From the NCBI GenBank assembly GCA_002841945.1, contig PHBI01000074.1, forward strand, positions 1 to 44,532: DNA of 44,532 nucleotides, read 5' to 3'. The DNA is from Deltaproteobacteria bacterium HGW-Deltaproteobacteria-14 (GTDB lineage Bacteria > Myxococcota_A > UBA9042 > PHBI01). The translations under genes were made by a program, and so were the position numbers. The notes beneath the pieces were generated by a model. The model saw nothing but the letters and a program-made list of their open reading frames with translations. It was not told the origin of the DNA and did no database searches. This document shows positions 1-7,832 of the stretch, piece by piece; the stretch's first letter is position 1; each line of letters starts with the position of its first letter.

Positions 1-3000
1 GCCGGCGCCCGCGCCGCCGGGCGACGCCACCGACCCCGCGCCGCCCGCCCCGCCGGCGGCCGCCCCGACCGACGGTCCAAAGCGGCGCCCGCTCCCGGCG
101 ACAGCCCGCCCGCCGCCGCGGGCGAGTCGCCCGCCGACGCGCCAGCAAAGGCCGCGACCGACGGCCCCAAGGCGACGTCGGACAGCCCCGCCGCCTCCGA
201 CGGCCCCTCGGCCGCGGCGATGGCCCGGGTCGCGGCGGTCCCCGAGATCGGGCAGTGCCGGCGCGAGCCGCTTCGCGCTGCAACACAGCGCGACAGCTCG
301 TCGGACAAGCCGCTGACCGAAGACGATCTTGCGTTGCAGCGCGAGCGTCTCGAGTTCCAGCGCGCCGCCGAGCGCTTCCGCACGGTGGTCGAGGACTACC
401 AGAGCGAGGTGGGCCTCGTGCTGCAGCGGTCCTTCGCGGATCGCGAGAAGCACCTCGGCAAGCGCTACGACAAGCAGGCCGAGGAGATCGATCTCGACCT
501 CAAGCAGCGGCGGCTCGACGCCATCCGCCGCTTCGAGCGCTTCATCGCGAAGTACCCCGACGATCCGCTCCACACCCCCGACGCGATGTTCCGCCTCGCG
601 GAGCTCTACTACGAGCGCTCCGCGGTGGACTACGCCGACGCCCAGGAGCGCTACACCGAGGAGCGCGAGCTCTACGAGCGCGGCAAGATCCCCACCGAGC
701 CCCAGGCGTCGCAGCGCGACTACAGCGACTCGGTGAAGCTCTACCGCCAGCTCCTCGGGCGCTTCGGCGACCAGTACCGCTACGCCGACGCGGTCTACTA
801 CCTGCTCGGGTATGTGCTCAACGAGTCGGGCGAGGACATCGAGGCGCGCAACGTCTGGCTCACCATGGTGGAGAAGCACCCCAAGAGCGAGTACGCCCCC
901 GAGGTCTACCTCCGCGTCGGCGAGAACCACTTCGACTACGGGGAGTTCGCCGAGGCCGCCGAGGTCTACAAGCGCGCGCTGGGCTACACCGACTCGCCCT
1001 TCTACGACAAGGCCCTCTACAAGCTCGCGTGGACGTACTTCCAGATGTACGACTACGACCGCGCGATCAAGACCTTCAAGGATCTCATTGGCTTCTATGA
1101 CACGCACCGCGAGGAGGCCGGGGGCACGGCGAGCGCGCTGCGCGAGGAGGCGATCGACTACCTCGCCAAGAGCCTGACCGAGGACGACTGGGACAACGAC
1201 GGCATCGACGACCCCAACGCCGGCGTCGGCCGAGCGCTGGCCTACCTGAGCGACGGCAAGCCGTTCGAGAACGACATCGTCGCCAAGTACGCCGAGTCGC
1301 TCTACGACCTCCACGACAAGAAGAAGTACGACGAGTCCATCACGGTCTACCGAGAGCTGATCCGGCGCGACCCGACGGCGCTCTCGGCGGTCCAGTACCA
1401 GCAGCAGATCATCAAGATCTTCGACATCAAGCGCGACATCGACGGGGCGACCGCCGAGCGGCAGCGCCTCGCGGAGATGTTCGCGCCTGGCAGCCCGTGG
1501 GCGGTCGCGAACCGCGGCTACCAGAAGCAGGTCAACGAGGCGACGGCGGCGGTCGAGAACGCGATGCGGCGGCGCGCGCTGTTCCTCCACCAGCGCGCGC
1601 AGGAGCTCAAGGCGCAGGCCAAGCTCGAGGGCCGCCCCGAGCTCCTCGCGGAGTCCTTCGACAACTACACGAAGGCCGCGAAGGCCTACGACGACTACCT
1701 CGCGAAGTACCCGTCCGAGCCGGCCTCGTACGAGATGCGCTTCTACCTAGCGGAGACGCTCTACTACTCGGAGCAGTTCACCCAGGCGGCGGCCGCCTAC
1801 TTCGAGATCGCGAGCGATCCCAACCAGAGCCGGTTCCGCGAGCCGTCCGCGTGGTCGGCCATCAAGGCCCACGAGCGCATCCTGCACGACGCGGTCGAGG
1901 CCGACCGACTGCCGGCCAAGGCCGACCCGAACCGCGCCTACGACGCGGGCGGGGGCGCCGACGACGACAACGCCGACGTGAGACACATCGCCGCCGAGCC
2001 CTACCCCCAGCCGGTCAAGGAGTGGATGGCGGCGGTCGACTTCTACGTCCTGCGCGACATCACCCGCGAGAACAGCCGCAAGCCTCAGGTGGCCTTCGCC
2101 TACCAGGCGGCCGACATCGCGATGCGCTTCAACGACTACGAGAACGCGCGCGACCGCTTCCGGCAGGTCATCGCCTGCTTCCCCGACGACGACCTCGCCG
2201 CGGACGCCATGGCGAACATCCTCAACACCTACCGGGACGAGAACGACCTGCCGAGCCTCGAGAAGTGGGCCAACATCGCCGACAAGCTCTCCCTCGGGGA
2301 TCCGGAGCAGACCGCGGAGATCCGTAAGAAGATCAAGGTATTCAAGCTCGGTGCCCAGTTCCAGCGGGCGGAGAGCCTGCTCGCGGCGGGCCGTCACCTC
2401 GAGGCGGCGCAGGAGTTCGAGCGCCTCGCCGACCAGAACGCCGACCTCAAGTTCCTCGACAAGGCCTACTACAACTCCGCGATGGCCTACAAAGAGGTCC
2501 GCTACTACGACTCCGCGGCCCGCATCTTCGAGAAGCTCGTGACCGATCCGCGCTTCCGCACCAGCGAGTTCTACAACGAGTCGCTGTTCGAGCTGGCCGA
2601 GAACTACAAGCTCTTCTTCAACTTCGACAAGGCCATCACCACCTACCAGGCGTACTTCCAGCGCACCCAGGGGAGCGACGACGCCAACCGCCCGTACGCC
2701 CTCTACACGGCGGCGCGGCTGCAGGAGTACACCGGCAACGCCCAGCTCGCCGCCGGCACCTACGAGCGCTACGCCGACACCTTCCGCTCTCGCCCGGACG
2801 CGGCCAACGCCCTCTACCGCGCGGCGGATATCCATGGCGAGATCGCGCAGCGGGGCGAGGAGAAGCGCGTCCTCGGCGAGTTCATCAAGCGCTACCAGAC
2901 CGCTCAGGGGATGGGGACGCGGGTGCTCGAGGCGATGGTGAAGCTCGGCCAGATCGCGATGACCGAGCGCAAGACCCGCGACGCCACCAAGCTCTACAAG

Positions 3001-3603
3001 GACGTCATCCGCGAGTACCAGGTGCAGGGTCAGCAGCCCGGCACGGCGGCTGCGGCCGCGGCTGCGGAGGCGACCTTCGCCCTGGTCGAGCAGACCTACG
3101 AGCGGTACGTGAAGCTCCGCCTCACGGGCACCAACCAGCGCCGCATGACCGCGGACCTGGCCGAAAAGAAGAAGCTGCTGGGCGAGCTCGAGCTCGCCTA
3201 TGGCGACGTGCTCCCCTACAAGTCCCTCGACTGGAACATCGCCTCCTTCTACCGCCTCGGCGACATCTACCGCGAGTTCGCGACGACCCTCTACAAGGCT
3301 CCCGAGCCCCAGGGCCTGTCCGACGAGGAGCTCGACATCTTCACGACCCAGATCGAGGACGAGGCGCTCAAGTACGAGAACGTCGCCATCGAGCGCTTCG
3401 AGCGGACGGTGCAGGAGTCGCTGCGGCTCAAGGTCACCAACGAGTGGGCCCGCAAGGCGCTCGAGGCCATCAACGCCTACAAGCCGCAGGACTACCCGCT
3501 CTTCAAGGAGACCAAGCAGGAGCCGACCTTCTCCCCGCGCTTCAAGCTTGAGCGTCGCGCGCCCCAGGGGCCGCCGCCCGCGCGGGTCGAGGGGCAGCCA
3601 TGA
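1..3603 (+). CDS. Large TPR-repeat envelope protein (GltD/AgmU-like), 5' partial
   Basis: The frame is open from base 1, and the first ATG (220) has no ribosome binding site, so the true start probably lies upstream of the window. Residues are counted from the ATG at 220 (1127 aa). A Pro/Ala/Asp/Lys-rich linker comes first, followed by many TPR-type helical hairpins of the kind 'A..YLLGY..NE.G...EA', through to about residue 1090. A TSP3-like Ca2+ loop (DWDNDGIDD, residues 323-331) sits between repeats. Large periplasmic TPR proteins of this size (M. xanthus AgmU/GltD) act as scaffolds in the gliding and secretion machinery. The ATGA overlap with the next TPR gene and the ExbB/ExbD genes downstream support a similar role here. 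Between bases 2 and 82 the linker-like reading is in another frame, which suggests a one-base indel near 82. The scaffold function is inferred. Confidence 0.82.
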   Translation, partial: AGARAAGRRHRPRAARPAGGRPDRRSKAAPAPGDSPPAAAGESPADAPAKAATDGPKATSDSPAASDGPSAAAMARVAAVPEIGQCRREPLRAATQRDSSSDKPLTEDDLALQRERLEFQRAAERFRTVVEDYQSEVGLVLQRSFADREKHLGKRYDKQAEEIDLDLKQRRLDAIRRFERFIAKYPDDPLHTPDAMFRLAELYYERSAVDYADAQERYTEERELYERGKIPTEPQASQRDYSDSVKLYRQLLGRFGDQYRYADAVYYLLGYVLNESGEDIEARNVWLTMVEKHPKSEYAPEVYLRVGENHFDYGEFAEAAEVYKRALGYTDSPFYDKALYKLAWTYFQMYDYDRAIKTFKDLIGFYDTHREEAGGTASALREEAIDYLAKSLTEDDWDNDGIDDPNAGVGRALAYLSDGKPFENDIVAKYAESLYDLHDKKKYDESITVYRELIRRDPTALSAVQYQQQIIKIFDIKRDIDGATAERQRLAEMFAPGSPWAVANRGYQKQVNEATAAVENAMRRRALFLHQRAQELKAQAKLEGRPELLAESFDNYTKAAKAYDDYLAKYPSEPASYEMRFYLAETLYYSEQFTQAAAAYFEIASDPNQSRFREPSAWSAIKAHERILHDAVEADRLPAKADPNRAYDAGGGADDDNADVRHIAAEPYPQPVKEWMAAVDFYVLRDITRENSRKPQVAFAYQAADIAMRFNDYENARDRFRQVIACFPDDDLAADAMANILNTYRDENDLPSLEKWANIADKLSLGDPEQTAEIRKKIKVFKLGAQFQRAESLLAAGRHLEAAQEFERLADQNADLKFLDKAYYNSAMAYKEVRYYDSAARIFEKLVTDPRFRTSEFYNESLFELAENYKLFFNFDKAITTYQAYFQRTQGSDDANRPYALYTAARLQEYTGNAQLAAGTYERYADTFRSRPDAANALYRAADIHGEIAQRGEEKRVLGEFIKRYQTAQGMGTRVLEAMVKLGQIAMTERKTRDATKLYKDVIREYQVQGQQPGTAAAAAAAEATFALVEQTYERYVKLRLTGTNQRRMTADLAEKKKLLGELELAYGDVLPYKSLDWNIASFYRLGDIYREFATTLYKAPEPQGLSDEELDIFTTQIEDEALKYENVAIERFERTVQESLRLKVTNEWARKALEAINAYKPQDYPLFKETKQEPTFSPRFKLERRAPQGPPPARVEGQP

Positions 3604-4886
3604 GGCGCCTGAGCACGCTGGCGCTGGGGTTCGGCCTGGCCGTCCTCACCACACCGGCCTTCGGCGCAGAGCCGGTCCCGGCGGCGCCGCCAGCCCCAAC
3701 GGGCGCCGCGCCCGGGGCTGCCGCCGCGCCGACACCCACCGTCACGCCGACCCCGGTGCCGACCGCGCCGCGGCCCCTCCCCGCCGCCGACCTGGGCGGC
3801 CGGCCCGCCGGGATGAGCCCGGCCGAGAGCCTGGCGTGGGACGCCGGGGACCTCATCGACGCCGGGAACACCGCCGCGGCGGAGGTGAAGATCCGGGCAG
3901 CGTTGGCCCAGGACCCCCGCAACCCCGGCGCGCACGTCCAGCTCGGCCGCCTCGCCTTTCTCCGGGGGGACCTCGCGGGGGCCCTCAAAGAGGCGAACAT
4001 GGCGCTCGCCGCGGACCCCCGCGACACCGCCGCGCTCTATCTCGTGCTGCGGGTCCAGGCGGCCCAGGGGACCGCCGAGCAGTCCTTCTCACGGCTCCAG
4101 GCCCTCGCCAACACCCACCGGGACGACCTCGGGGTCCAGCTCGCCTACGGTGAGGCGCAGCTCCTCACCGAGAAGGTCGACGGCGCCATCGCGGCGGTCG
4201 GCCGGGTGCTCAAGAAGGCGGAGACCTCGGTCGCGGCGATGAAGCTCCTGGCGCGGGCGTATCTCGCGCTCAAGCGGCCCATGACGGCCGAGTACGTGCT
4301 GCTGCGCGCCATCGAGCTCGACCGGGACCCCGAGGCGCTCACGCTGCTCGCGGGGATCCGCTTCGACGAGGGCAAGGTGGTCGAGGCGCGGGTGCTGCTC
4401 GAAGAGGCCGTGCAGAGGGCTCCTGGCTATCTCGAGGCGCTCAACAGCCTCGGCTGCGTCTACATCGAGGTGCGCAACTACGAGGCGGCAGAGGAGGTCC
4501 TGCAGCGCACCGTGGCGGTCGCTCCGGGCTTCGCCGAGGGGTGGCTCGACCTCGGCAGCGCGCAGCGCGGAGCGGGGCGTTTCGAGGCCGCTGAGGGCAG
4601 CTGGAAGAAGACCCTCGAGCTCGACAAGAAGCGGGCCGAGGCGTGGTTCGACCTCGGGGTCCTGTACCTCGAGAACCCGCTGCCGGGGCGTGACCGCGTC
4701 AAGCAGCTGATAGACGCGATCAACGCGTTCAACGGCTACAAGGTCGGAGCGGGCAAGGACGCCGACCCGCGCGCGGACAAGTACATCGGCGAGGCCCGCC
4801 TGCTACAGAAGCAGGAGGAGGACCGCCGCAAGGAGCAGCTCAAGACGCCCCCGGCCGAGGGCGGCACGGAGCAGCCCGAGGGCTGA
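3600..4886 (+). CDS. Exported TPR-repeat protein (GltE/AglT-like)
   Basis: 428 aa. The ATG overlaps the previous stop (ATGA), so translation is probably coupled. A Sec signal peptide is visible (n-region MRRL, hydrophobic core, cleavage near AFGA|EP). A Pro/Ala-rich linker follows to about residue 60, then 8-9 TPR units, for example the stretches with 'PRNPGAHVQLGRLAFLRGDLAGALKEA' character and 'YLEALNSLGCVYIEV'. The tail is charged (Lys/Glu). There is no lipobox, so it is probably soluble in the periplasm. Length and position match the smaller TPR partner (AglT/GltE, about 460 aa) of myxobacterial Glt complexes, though that one is a lipoprotein. TPR proteins alone are poor evidence of function; the neighbourhood carries the assignment. 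Confidence 0.85.
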   Translation: MRRLSTLALGFGLAVLTTPAFGAEPVPAAPPAPTGAAPGAAAAPTPTVTPTPVPTAPRPLPAADLGGRPAGMSPAESLAWDAGDLIDAGNTAAAEVKIRAALAQDPRNPGAHVQLGRLAFLRGDLAGALKEANMALAADPRDTAALYLVLRVQAAQGTAEQSFSRLQALANTHRDDLGVQLAYGEAQLLTEKVDGAIAAVGRVLKKAETSVAAMKLLARAYLALKRPMTAEYVLLRAIELDRDPEALTLLAGIRFDEGKVVEARVLLEEAVQRAPGYLEALNSLGCVYIEVRNYEAAEEVLQRTVAVAPGFAEGWLDLGSAQRGAGRFEAAEGSWKKTLELDKKRAEAWFDLGVLYLENPLPGRDRVKQLIDAINAFNGYKVGAGKDADPRADKYIGEARLLQKQEEDRRKEQLKTPPAEGGTEQPEG

Positions 4887-4902
4887 GGCGCGAGGAGGAC
4901 CC

Positions 4903-5163
4903 ATGTTGCGACGCACCATCACACGGCTCTGTCTGACGCTGGTCGCGATCGCTCTGGCGTGCCCGGGCGCGCTGGCGGGTGCGCCGCCTCGCCGCGGGCC
5001 GCCGAAGGTGATCGAGCTCGAGACCATGGTCATCGAGGGGAAGGTCGCCAAGCCGCAGGTCTTCTACGTTCTCGGGAGGAGCAGGATTCAGTATCAGGGG
5101 ATCAAGCTGCAGCGGAGCTTCGTGGACAGGATCCTCGACTCCGCCAAGCGGAACCCGTTCTGA
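4903..5163 (+). CDS. Small exported protein with a TonB-box-like motif
   Basis: 86 aa, 16 nt after the TPR gene, with an AGGAGG-type ribosome binding site (GAGGAGG at 4891-4897). The signal peptide is residues 1-25, with likely cleavage after ALA. The mature part begins with a basic, Pro-rich stretch and then ETMVIEG (residues 40-46). This resembles the TonB box of outer-membrane receptors (ETMVVTA in E. coli Cir, DTLVVTA in BtuB). A conserved-looking tail follows: KPQVFYVLGRS, then a hydrophobic/basic end at NPF. No enzyme family is recognised. Its place between TPR scaffolds and ExbB-ExbD-TonB-like genes suggests a periplasmic adaptor or a peptide that contacts the energy transducer; this is inference. 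Confidence 0.72.
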   Translation: MLRRTITRLCLTLVAIALACPGALAGAPPRRGPPKVIELETMVIEGKVAKPQVFYVLGRSRIQYQGIKLQRSFVDRILDSAKRNPF

Positions 5164-5187
5164 GCCTGGCAACCCCCCGTAATCGCA

Positions 5188-5210
5188 CCGGGCCGATGGG
5201 CGCGGCCCGG
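5188..5210 (+). terminator. Possible weak terminator after the TPR operon
   Basis: A 7-bp GC hairpin (CCGGGCC at 5188-5194, GGCCCGG at 5204-5210) lies 25 nt after the stop of the small protein gene. It is followed by only a short T-containing run (GTCCTT). The new promoter just downstream makes a transcript end here plausible. The weak T-tract makes it uncertain. Confidence 0.3.
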
Positions 5211-5238
5211 GTCCTTGTGCGTCGCAGCAGGAGGGCGT

Positions 5239-5267
5239 TTGACGTGGGGAGCAACAGGCCCTATGTA
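5239..5267 (+). promoter_or_regulatory. Sigma70-type promoter for exbB-exbD-exbD
   Basis: -35 TTGACG (5239-5244), 17-bp spacer, -10 TATGTA (5262-5267). Both boxes are close to consensus at ideal spacing in a GC-rich background. The predicted start, near 5274, leaves a leader of about 225 nt before the ExbB start. Confidence 0.6.
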
Positions 5268-5281
5268 AGCTGCGCTCTCGA

Positions 5282-5373
5282 CGTCCGTCCTTTGCGGACG
5301 GGCGCCCCTAGCACCGGCATGGCGGGCGCGAGGATCGTCCCGCTAGAGAAAGCTCCGCTTGACCGTTCAAGCG
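5282..5373 (+). promoter_or_regulatory. Structured 5' leader of the exbB operon
   Basis: Two clean hairpins lie in the long leader. The first has 9 bp with one G-U pair (5282-5290 with 5296-5304, loop TTTGC). The second has 7 bp (CGCTTGA at 5356-5362, TCAAGCG at 5367-5373, loop CCGT). Neither is followed by a T-tract. The rest of 5164-5498 holds no convincing gene; short open frames there have no ribosome binding site. Control of channel expression by RNA folding or a bound protein is possible but unproven. Confidence 0.35.
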
Positions 5374-5498
5374 ATGCCGGGTAAGCGTTTCAGGCTCCGG
5401 GCGCGCGATGTCCTTCTGGAATCCGGCCCCCGTTGGTTCAAACGACGATAACTAGCTGTACCCACTGCGTTTTACAGGTCGACGGAGGAATTGAGTCC

Positions 5499-6146
5499 AT
5501 GGAGGGGATTGCCAAGGCGATGAGCGACGGCGGCGTCTGGATGTACTTTATCCTGGCCGTTTCGATCCTGGCGTTGGGTATCATCATCGAGCGCTTCATC
5601 TTCCTGTTCTTCAAATACAACATCAACGCCAGCGCCTTCATGGCCCAGATTCAGAAGCTGGTCATGGCCAACAGCATCGACAAGGCCATCAAGCTCTGTA
5701 ACGCGGCTCCCTCTGCGGCTCTGGCGCGCGTCATCAAGGCCGGACTCACCCGCGCGAACAAGGGTCCCGAGGAGATTCAGAACGCGGTCGAGGAGGCGAC
5801 GCTCGAGGTCATCCCGCACATCCAGAAGCGGACCTCGGCGCTGCAGGCGCTCGCGAACATCGCGACCCTCCTCGGGCTCCTCGGCACCATCATCGGCATG
5901 ATCGAGGCCTTCGAGGCCATCTCGAGCGAGAAGATCCCCGCCGGTGAGCGCCAGAAGGCCCTGGGTAACTCGATCTCCAAGGCCATGGTGACCACGGCCT
6001 TCGGTCTGATCGTCGCCATCCCCGCCATGGGTGCGCACGTGTTCCTCGCCGGCGTGACCAAGAAGATCGTCGACGAGATCGACCTCTACTCGGTCAAGCT
6101 CGAGAACCTGCTCATCTCGCGGACCAAGGGCGGCGAGCGCGGCTAG
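5499..6146 (+). CDS. ExbB/TolQ/MotA-family proton channel protein (AglR-like)
   Basis: 215 aa from ATG 5499, which has GGAGG at 5484-5488. An upstream GTG (5433) would add 22 unhydrophobic residues without a better binding site. Three membrane helices fit the family: about residues 14-37 (WMYFILAVSILALGIIIERF), then ALANIATLLGLLGTIIGMIE, then AFGLIVAIPAMGAHVF. The last two carry the Gly/Thr-rich lining of TolQ/ExbB channels (LLGTIIGMI, TAFGLIVAIPA). In the family a pentamer surrounds two ExbD/TolR helices and uses proton flow to drive periplasmic work. Two ExbD genes follow, in the order of M. xanthus aglR-aglQ-aglS. The subfamily (AglR versus ordinary ExbB) is inferred from context. Confidence 0.93.
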   Translation: MEGIAKAMSDGGVWMYFILAVSILALGIIIERFIFLFFKYNINASAFMAQIQKLVMANSIDKAIKLCNAAPSAALARVIKAGLTRANKGPEEIQNAVEEATLEVIPHIQKRTSALQALANIATLLGLLGTIIGMIEAFEAISSEKIPAGERQKALGNSISKAMVTTAFGLIVAIPAMGAHVFLAGVTKKIVDEIDLYSVKLENLLISRTKGGERG

Positions 6147-6240
6147 TGGGTATTTCGCGCCCGTCGGCCGCATGTCGGTCGACGGGCGTGCTCGTCTCTG
6201 GTCGCAAGGCAATGGTTCCCCCTAGGGGAGTGAGGTTCTG

Positions 6241-6903
6241 ATGGCACGCAAGCCTTCTTCAGCCAGCCACTCGGATTCCGGCGGCAACGAGGAGCTGAAC
6301 CTGTCGCCGATCATGGCGCTCCTGGTCATCCTCATTCCGATGCTCCTCGCCATGTTCAACTTCTTCGAGGTGAAGGTGCAGGCGGTGGCGGCCCCCAAGC
6401 TGGGGACCGGAAAGACGTCGAAGACCGACCCTGACAAGAAGCCGCTGAACCTGACGGTGCTCATCTCGAAGCAGGGCTTCCTGATCAAGCAGCAGGACGA
6501 GCTGACGGACGCGCAGGAGAAGCCGATCCCGAAGGACACCTTCGAGATCGAGGTGGTCGAGGCCACCGGCGTCACGACGAAGACCGCCGAGGACTACGAC
6601 TACCCGTCGCTCTACAACCGGCTGCGCGCCAAGAAGCAGCGCTACCCGGAGGAGACGACGATCAACATCGCCGCGGAGATGGACATCCCGTGGCACGTGA
6701 TCGCGCGCACCATCGACGCCGCTCGCATCGAGCTTCAGGACCCCTCCTTCGAGGGGCGCGAGCGCATGAAGAAGTACATGGCCTCCGAGCCGGTCATGAA
6801 GCAGTCCAAGAAGGACATCGATGGGGATGGCGCCGTGACCGACTCCGATGTGGAGCCTGTCGCCATGTTCCCCCGAGTCGTCTTCGTCGTCGCCGAAGAC
6901 TGA
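6241..6903 (+). CDS. ExbD/TolR-like protein lacking the channel Asp, with a Ca2+-loop motif
   Basis: 220 aa. GGGGAG at 6225-6230 serves as ribosome binding site, overlapping a palindrome CCCCTAGGGG (6219-6228). There is a short cytoplasmic tail, one TM helix (about residues 24-44) and a periplasmic domain. The pre-TM motif ELNLSPIMALL aligns with DINVTPFIDVM of E. coli ExbD; the proton-carrying Asp is Ala26 here, while Asn and Pro are kept. Residues 192-203 (DIDGDGAVTDSD) match a dockerin/EF-hand Ca2+ loop at positions 1, 3, 5, 6, 8 and 12, just before the last beta strand (FPRVVFVVAED). It is probably the non-protonatable partner in a heterodimer with the next gene product. This resembles the paired, diverged TolR homologues of deltaproteobacteria. 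No enzymatic role is expected. Confidence 0.88.
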   Translation: MARKPSSASHSDSGGNEELNLSPIMALLVILIPMLLAMFNFFEVKVQAVAAPKLGTGKTSKTDPDKKPLNLTVLISKQGFLIKQQDELTDAQEKPIPKDTFEIEVVEATGVTTKTAEDYDYPSLYNRLRAKKQRYPEETTINIAAEMDIPWHVIARTIDAARIELQDPSFEGRERMKKYMASEPVMKQSKKDIDGDGAVTDSDVEPVAMFPRVVFVVAED

Positions 6904-6912
6904 AAAACACGC

Positions 6913-6943
6913 CGACCCGCGTAAGGTCCTCCTTCGCGGGTCG
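6913..6943 (+). other. Hairpin between the two exbD genes
   Basis: A perfect 9-bp inverted repeat (CGACCCGCG at 6913-6921, CGCGGGTCG at 6935-6943) with a 13-nt loop, followed by TCTCTTA. It could act as a leaky terminator or an mRNA-stability element that sets the ratio of the two ExbD proteins. Confidence 0.4.
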
Positions 6944-6966
6944 TCTCTTATCGTCGAGGAGCCCTC

Positions 6967-7614
6967 ATGGCACACACTGGGCGACATGAACGACCAGGGC
7001 ACCCGGAGCAGCCGGGTGAAGAGATTACGTTCCAGAAGAAGGAGCGGGCGGCGATTCGTGGTCAGGAGATCAACGACTCGCTGAACATCAACTCGATCAT
7101 GGACATCATGACGATCTTGTTGGTGTTCCTGCTCGTGTCGATCACGAGCGATCCATGGAACGTGAAGCCGAACCAGTATCTTCAGCTGGCGACGTCGACC
7201 GTGGACCGCCCGCCCGAGGACTCGCTCGCCATCTTGGTGACGAAGCGGGCCATCGTGGTCGACAACCAAGACACCGTCCCGATCGAGTGTATGACGGCCG
7301 GCGGCCGCCAGTGCCGTTCGGATGACGATTACCGCAAGGACGGTAACCGGTACTTCATCGACAAGACCTACAAGGAGGACGGCGCCGAGTCGAGCTTCCT
7401 CATCGTGAACTTGTTGAAGAAGCTGACCGATAAGCTGGACTATGCGAAAGAGGTCCATGCGGGGGCAAACCCCAACGAGCCTTTCAAGGCTATCACGACG
7501 ATCATCTGTGACCGCGACATCCCCTATCGGGTTATCGCGGAGATCGTCCACACCGCTGGCAATGCAGGCATCGACCAGCTCCGTTTCGCGGTGATGCGCA
7601 ACAGCCGCCGCTGA
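6967..7614 (+). CDS. ExbD/TolR-family proton channel protein (AglQ/AglS-like)
   Basis: 215 aa; GAGGA at 6956-6960 precedes the ATG by 6 nt. About 35 cytoplasmic residues, rich in charge, come before one TM helix (MDIMTILLVFLLVSI). The motif SLNINSIMDIM keeps the conserved Asp (Asp46), which binds the proton in ExbD/TolR. The periplasmic part has the mixed alpha/beta pattern of TolR, ending IDQLRFAVMRNSRR, with three Cys (ECMTAGGRQC and TIICDRD), more than is usual. It forms the active half of the channel with the ExbB-like protein; the preceding ExbD lacks this Asp. The link to Agl motors is from gene order. Confidence 0.92.
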   Translation: MAHTGRHERPGHPEQPGEEITFQKKERAAIRGQEINDSLNINSIMDIMTILLVFLLVSITSDPWNVKPNQYLQLATSTVDRPPEDSLAILVTKRAIVVDNQDTVPIECMTAGGRQCRSDDDYRKDGNRYFIDKTYKEDGAESSFLIVNLLKKLTDKLDYAKEVHAGANPNEPFKAITTIICDRDIPYRVIAEIVHTAGNAGIDQLRFAVMRNSRR

Positions 7615-7832
7615 ACGCCCCTGGCGACCGCGACACTCGACCGAATGGCCGATGTTGGACGCCCCCGAGCTGCTCGCTGCCAACGGACTCTGTGTGAATT
7701 GAGCGCGAGCGAAAATTTCCGAGAATCTCGTGGTGGTGACAATATCGGGTTCAAGCGATCGTGGATCCGGGACGACAAGTCCCAAGGGGAACACGATCCA
7801 GTTGTAGCGTCGAACCGGGTTCAGGGGGCCTG
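7615..7832 (+). promoter_or_regulatory. Leader region before the transducer gene
   Basis: 218 nt without a convincing gene. A modest promoter candidate is TTGAGC (7699-7704), 16 bp, GAGAAT (7721-7726), inside the most AT-rich part. A small hairpin GGGAC/GTCCC (7769-7773 with 7779-7783) follows. The AGGGGG at 7823-7828 is the likely ribosome binding site of the next gene. Confidence 0.3.

Noticed and set aside
5164..5384. A 141-aa frame starting at 4959 and running into the exbB leader
   Set aside because: Overlaps the small exported gene out of frame and has Arg-rich, shadow-like composition; its end covers the promoter and leader hairpin.
5433..5498. GTG 5433 as start of the ExbB-like protein
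   Set aside because: No ribosome binding site there, and the added residues do not resemble the family; ATG 5499 has GGAGG.
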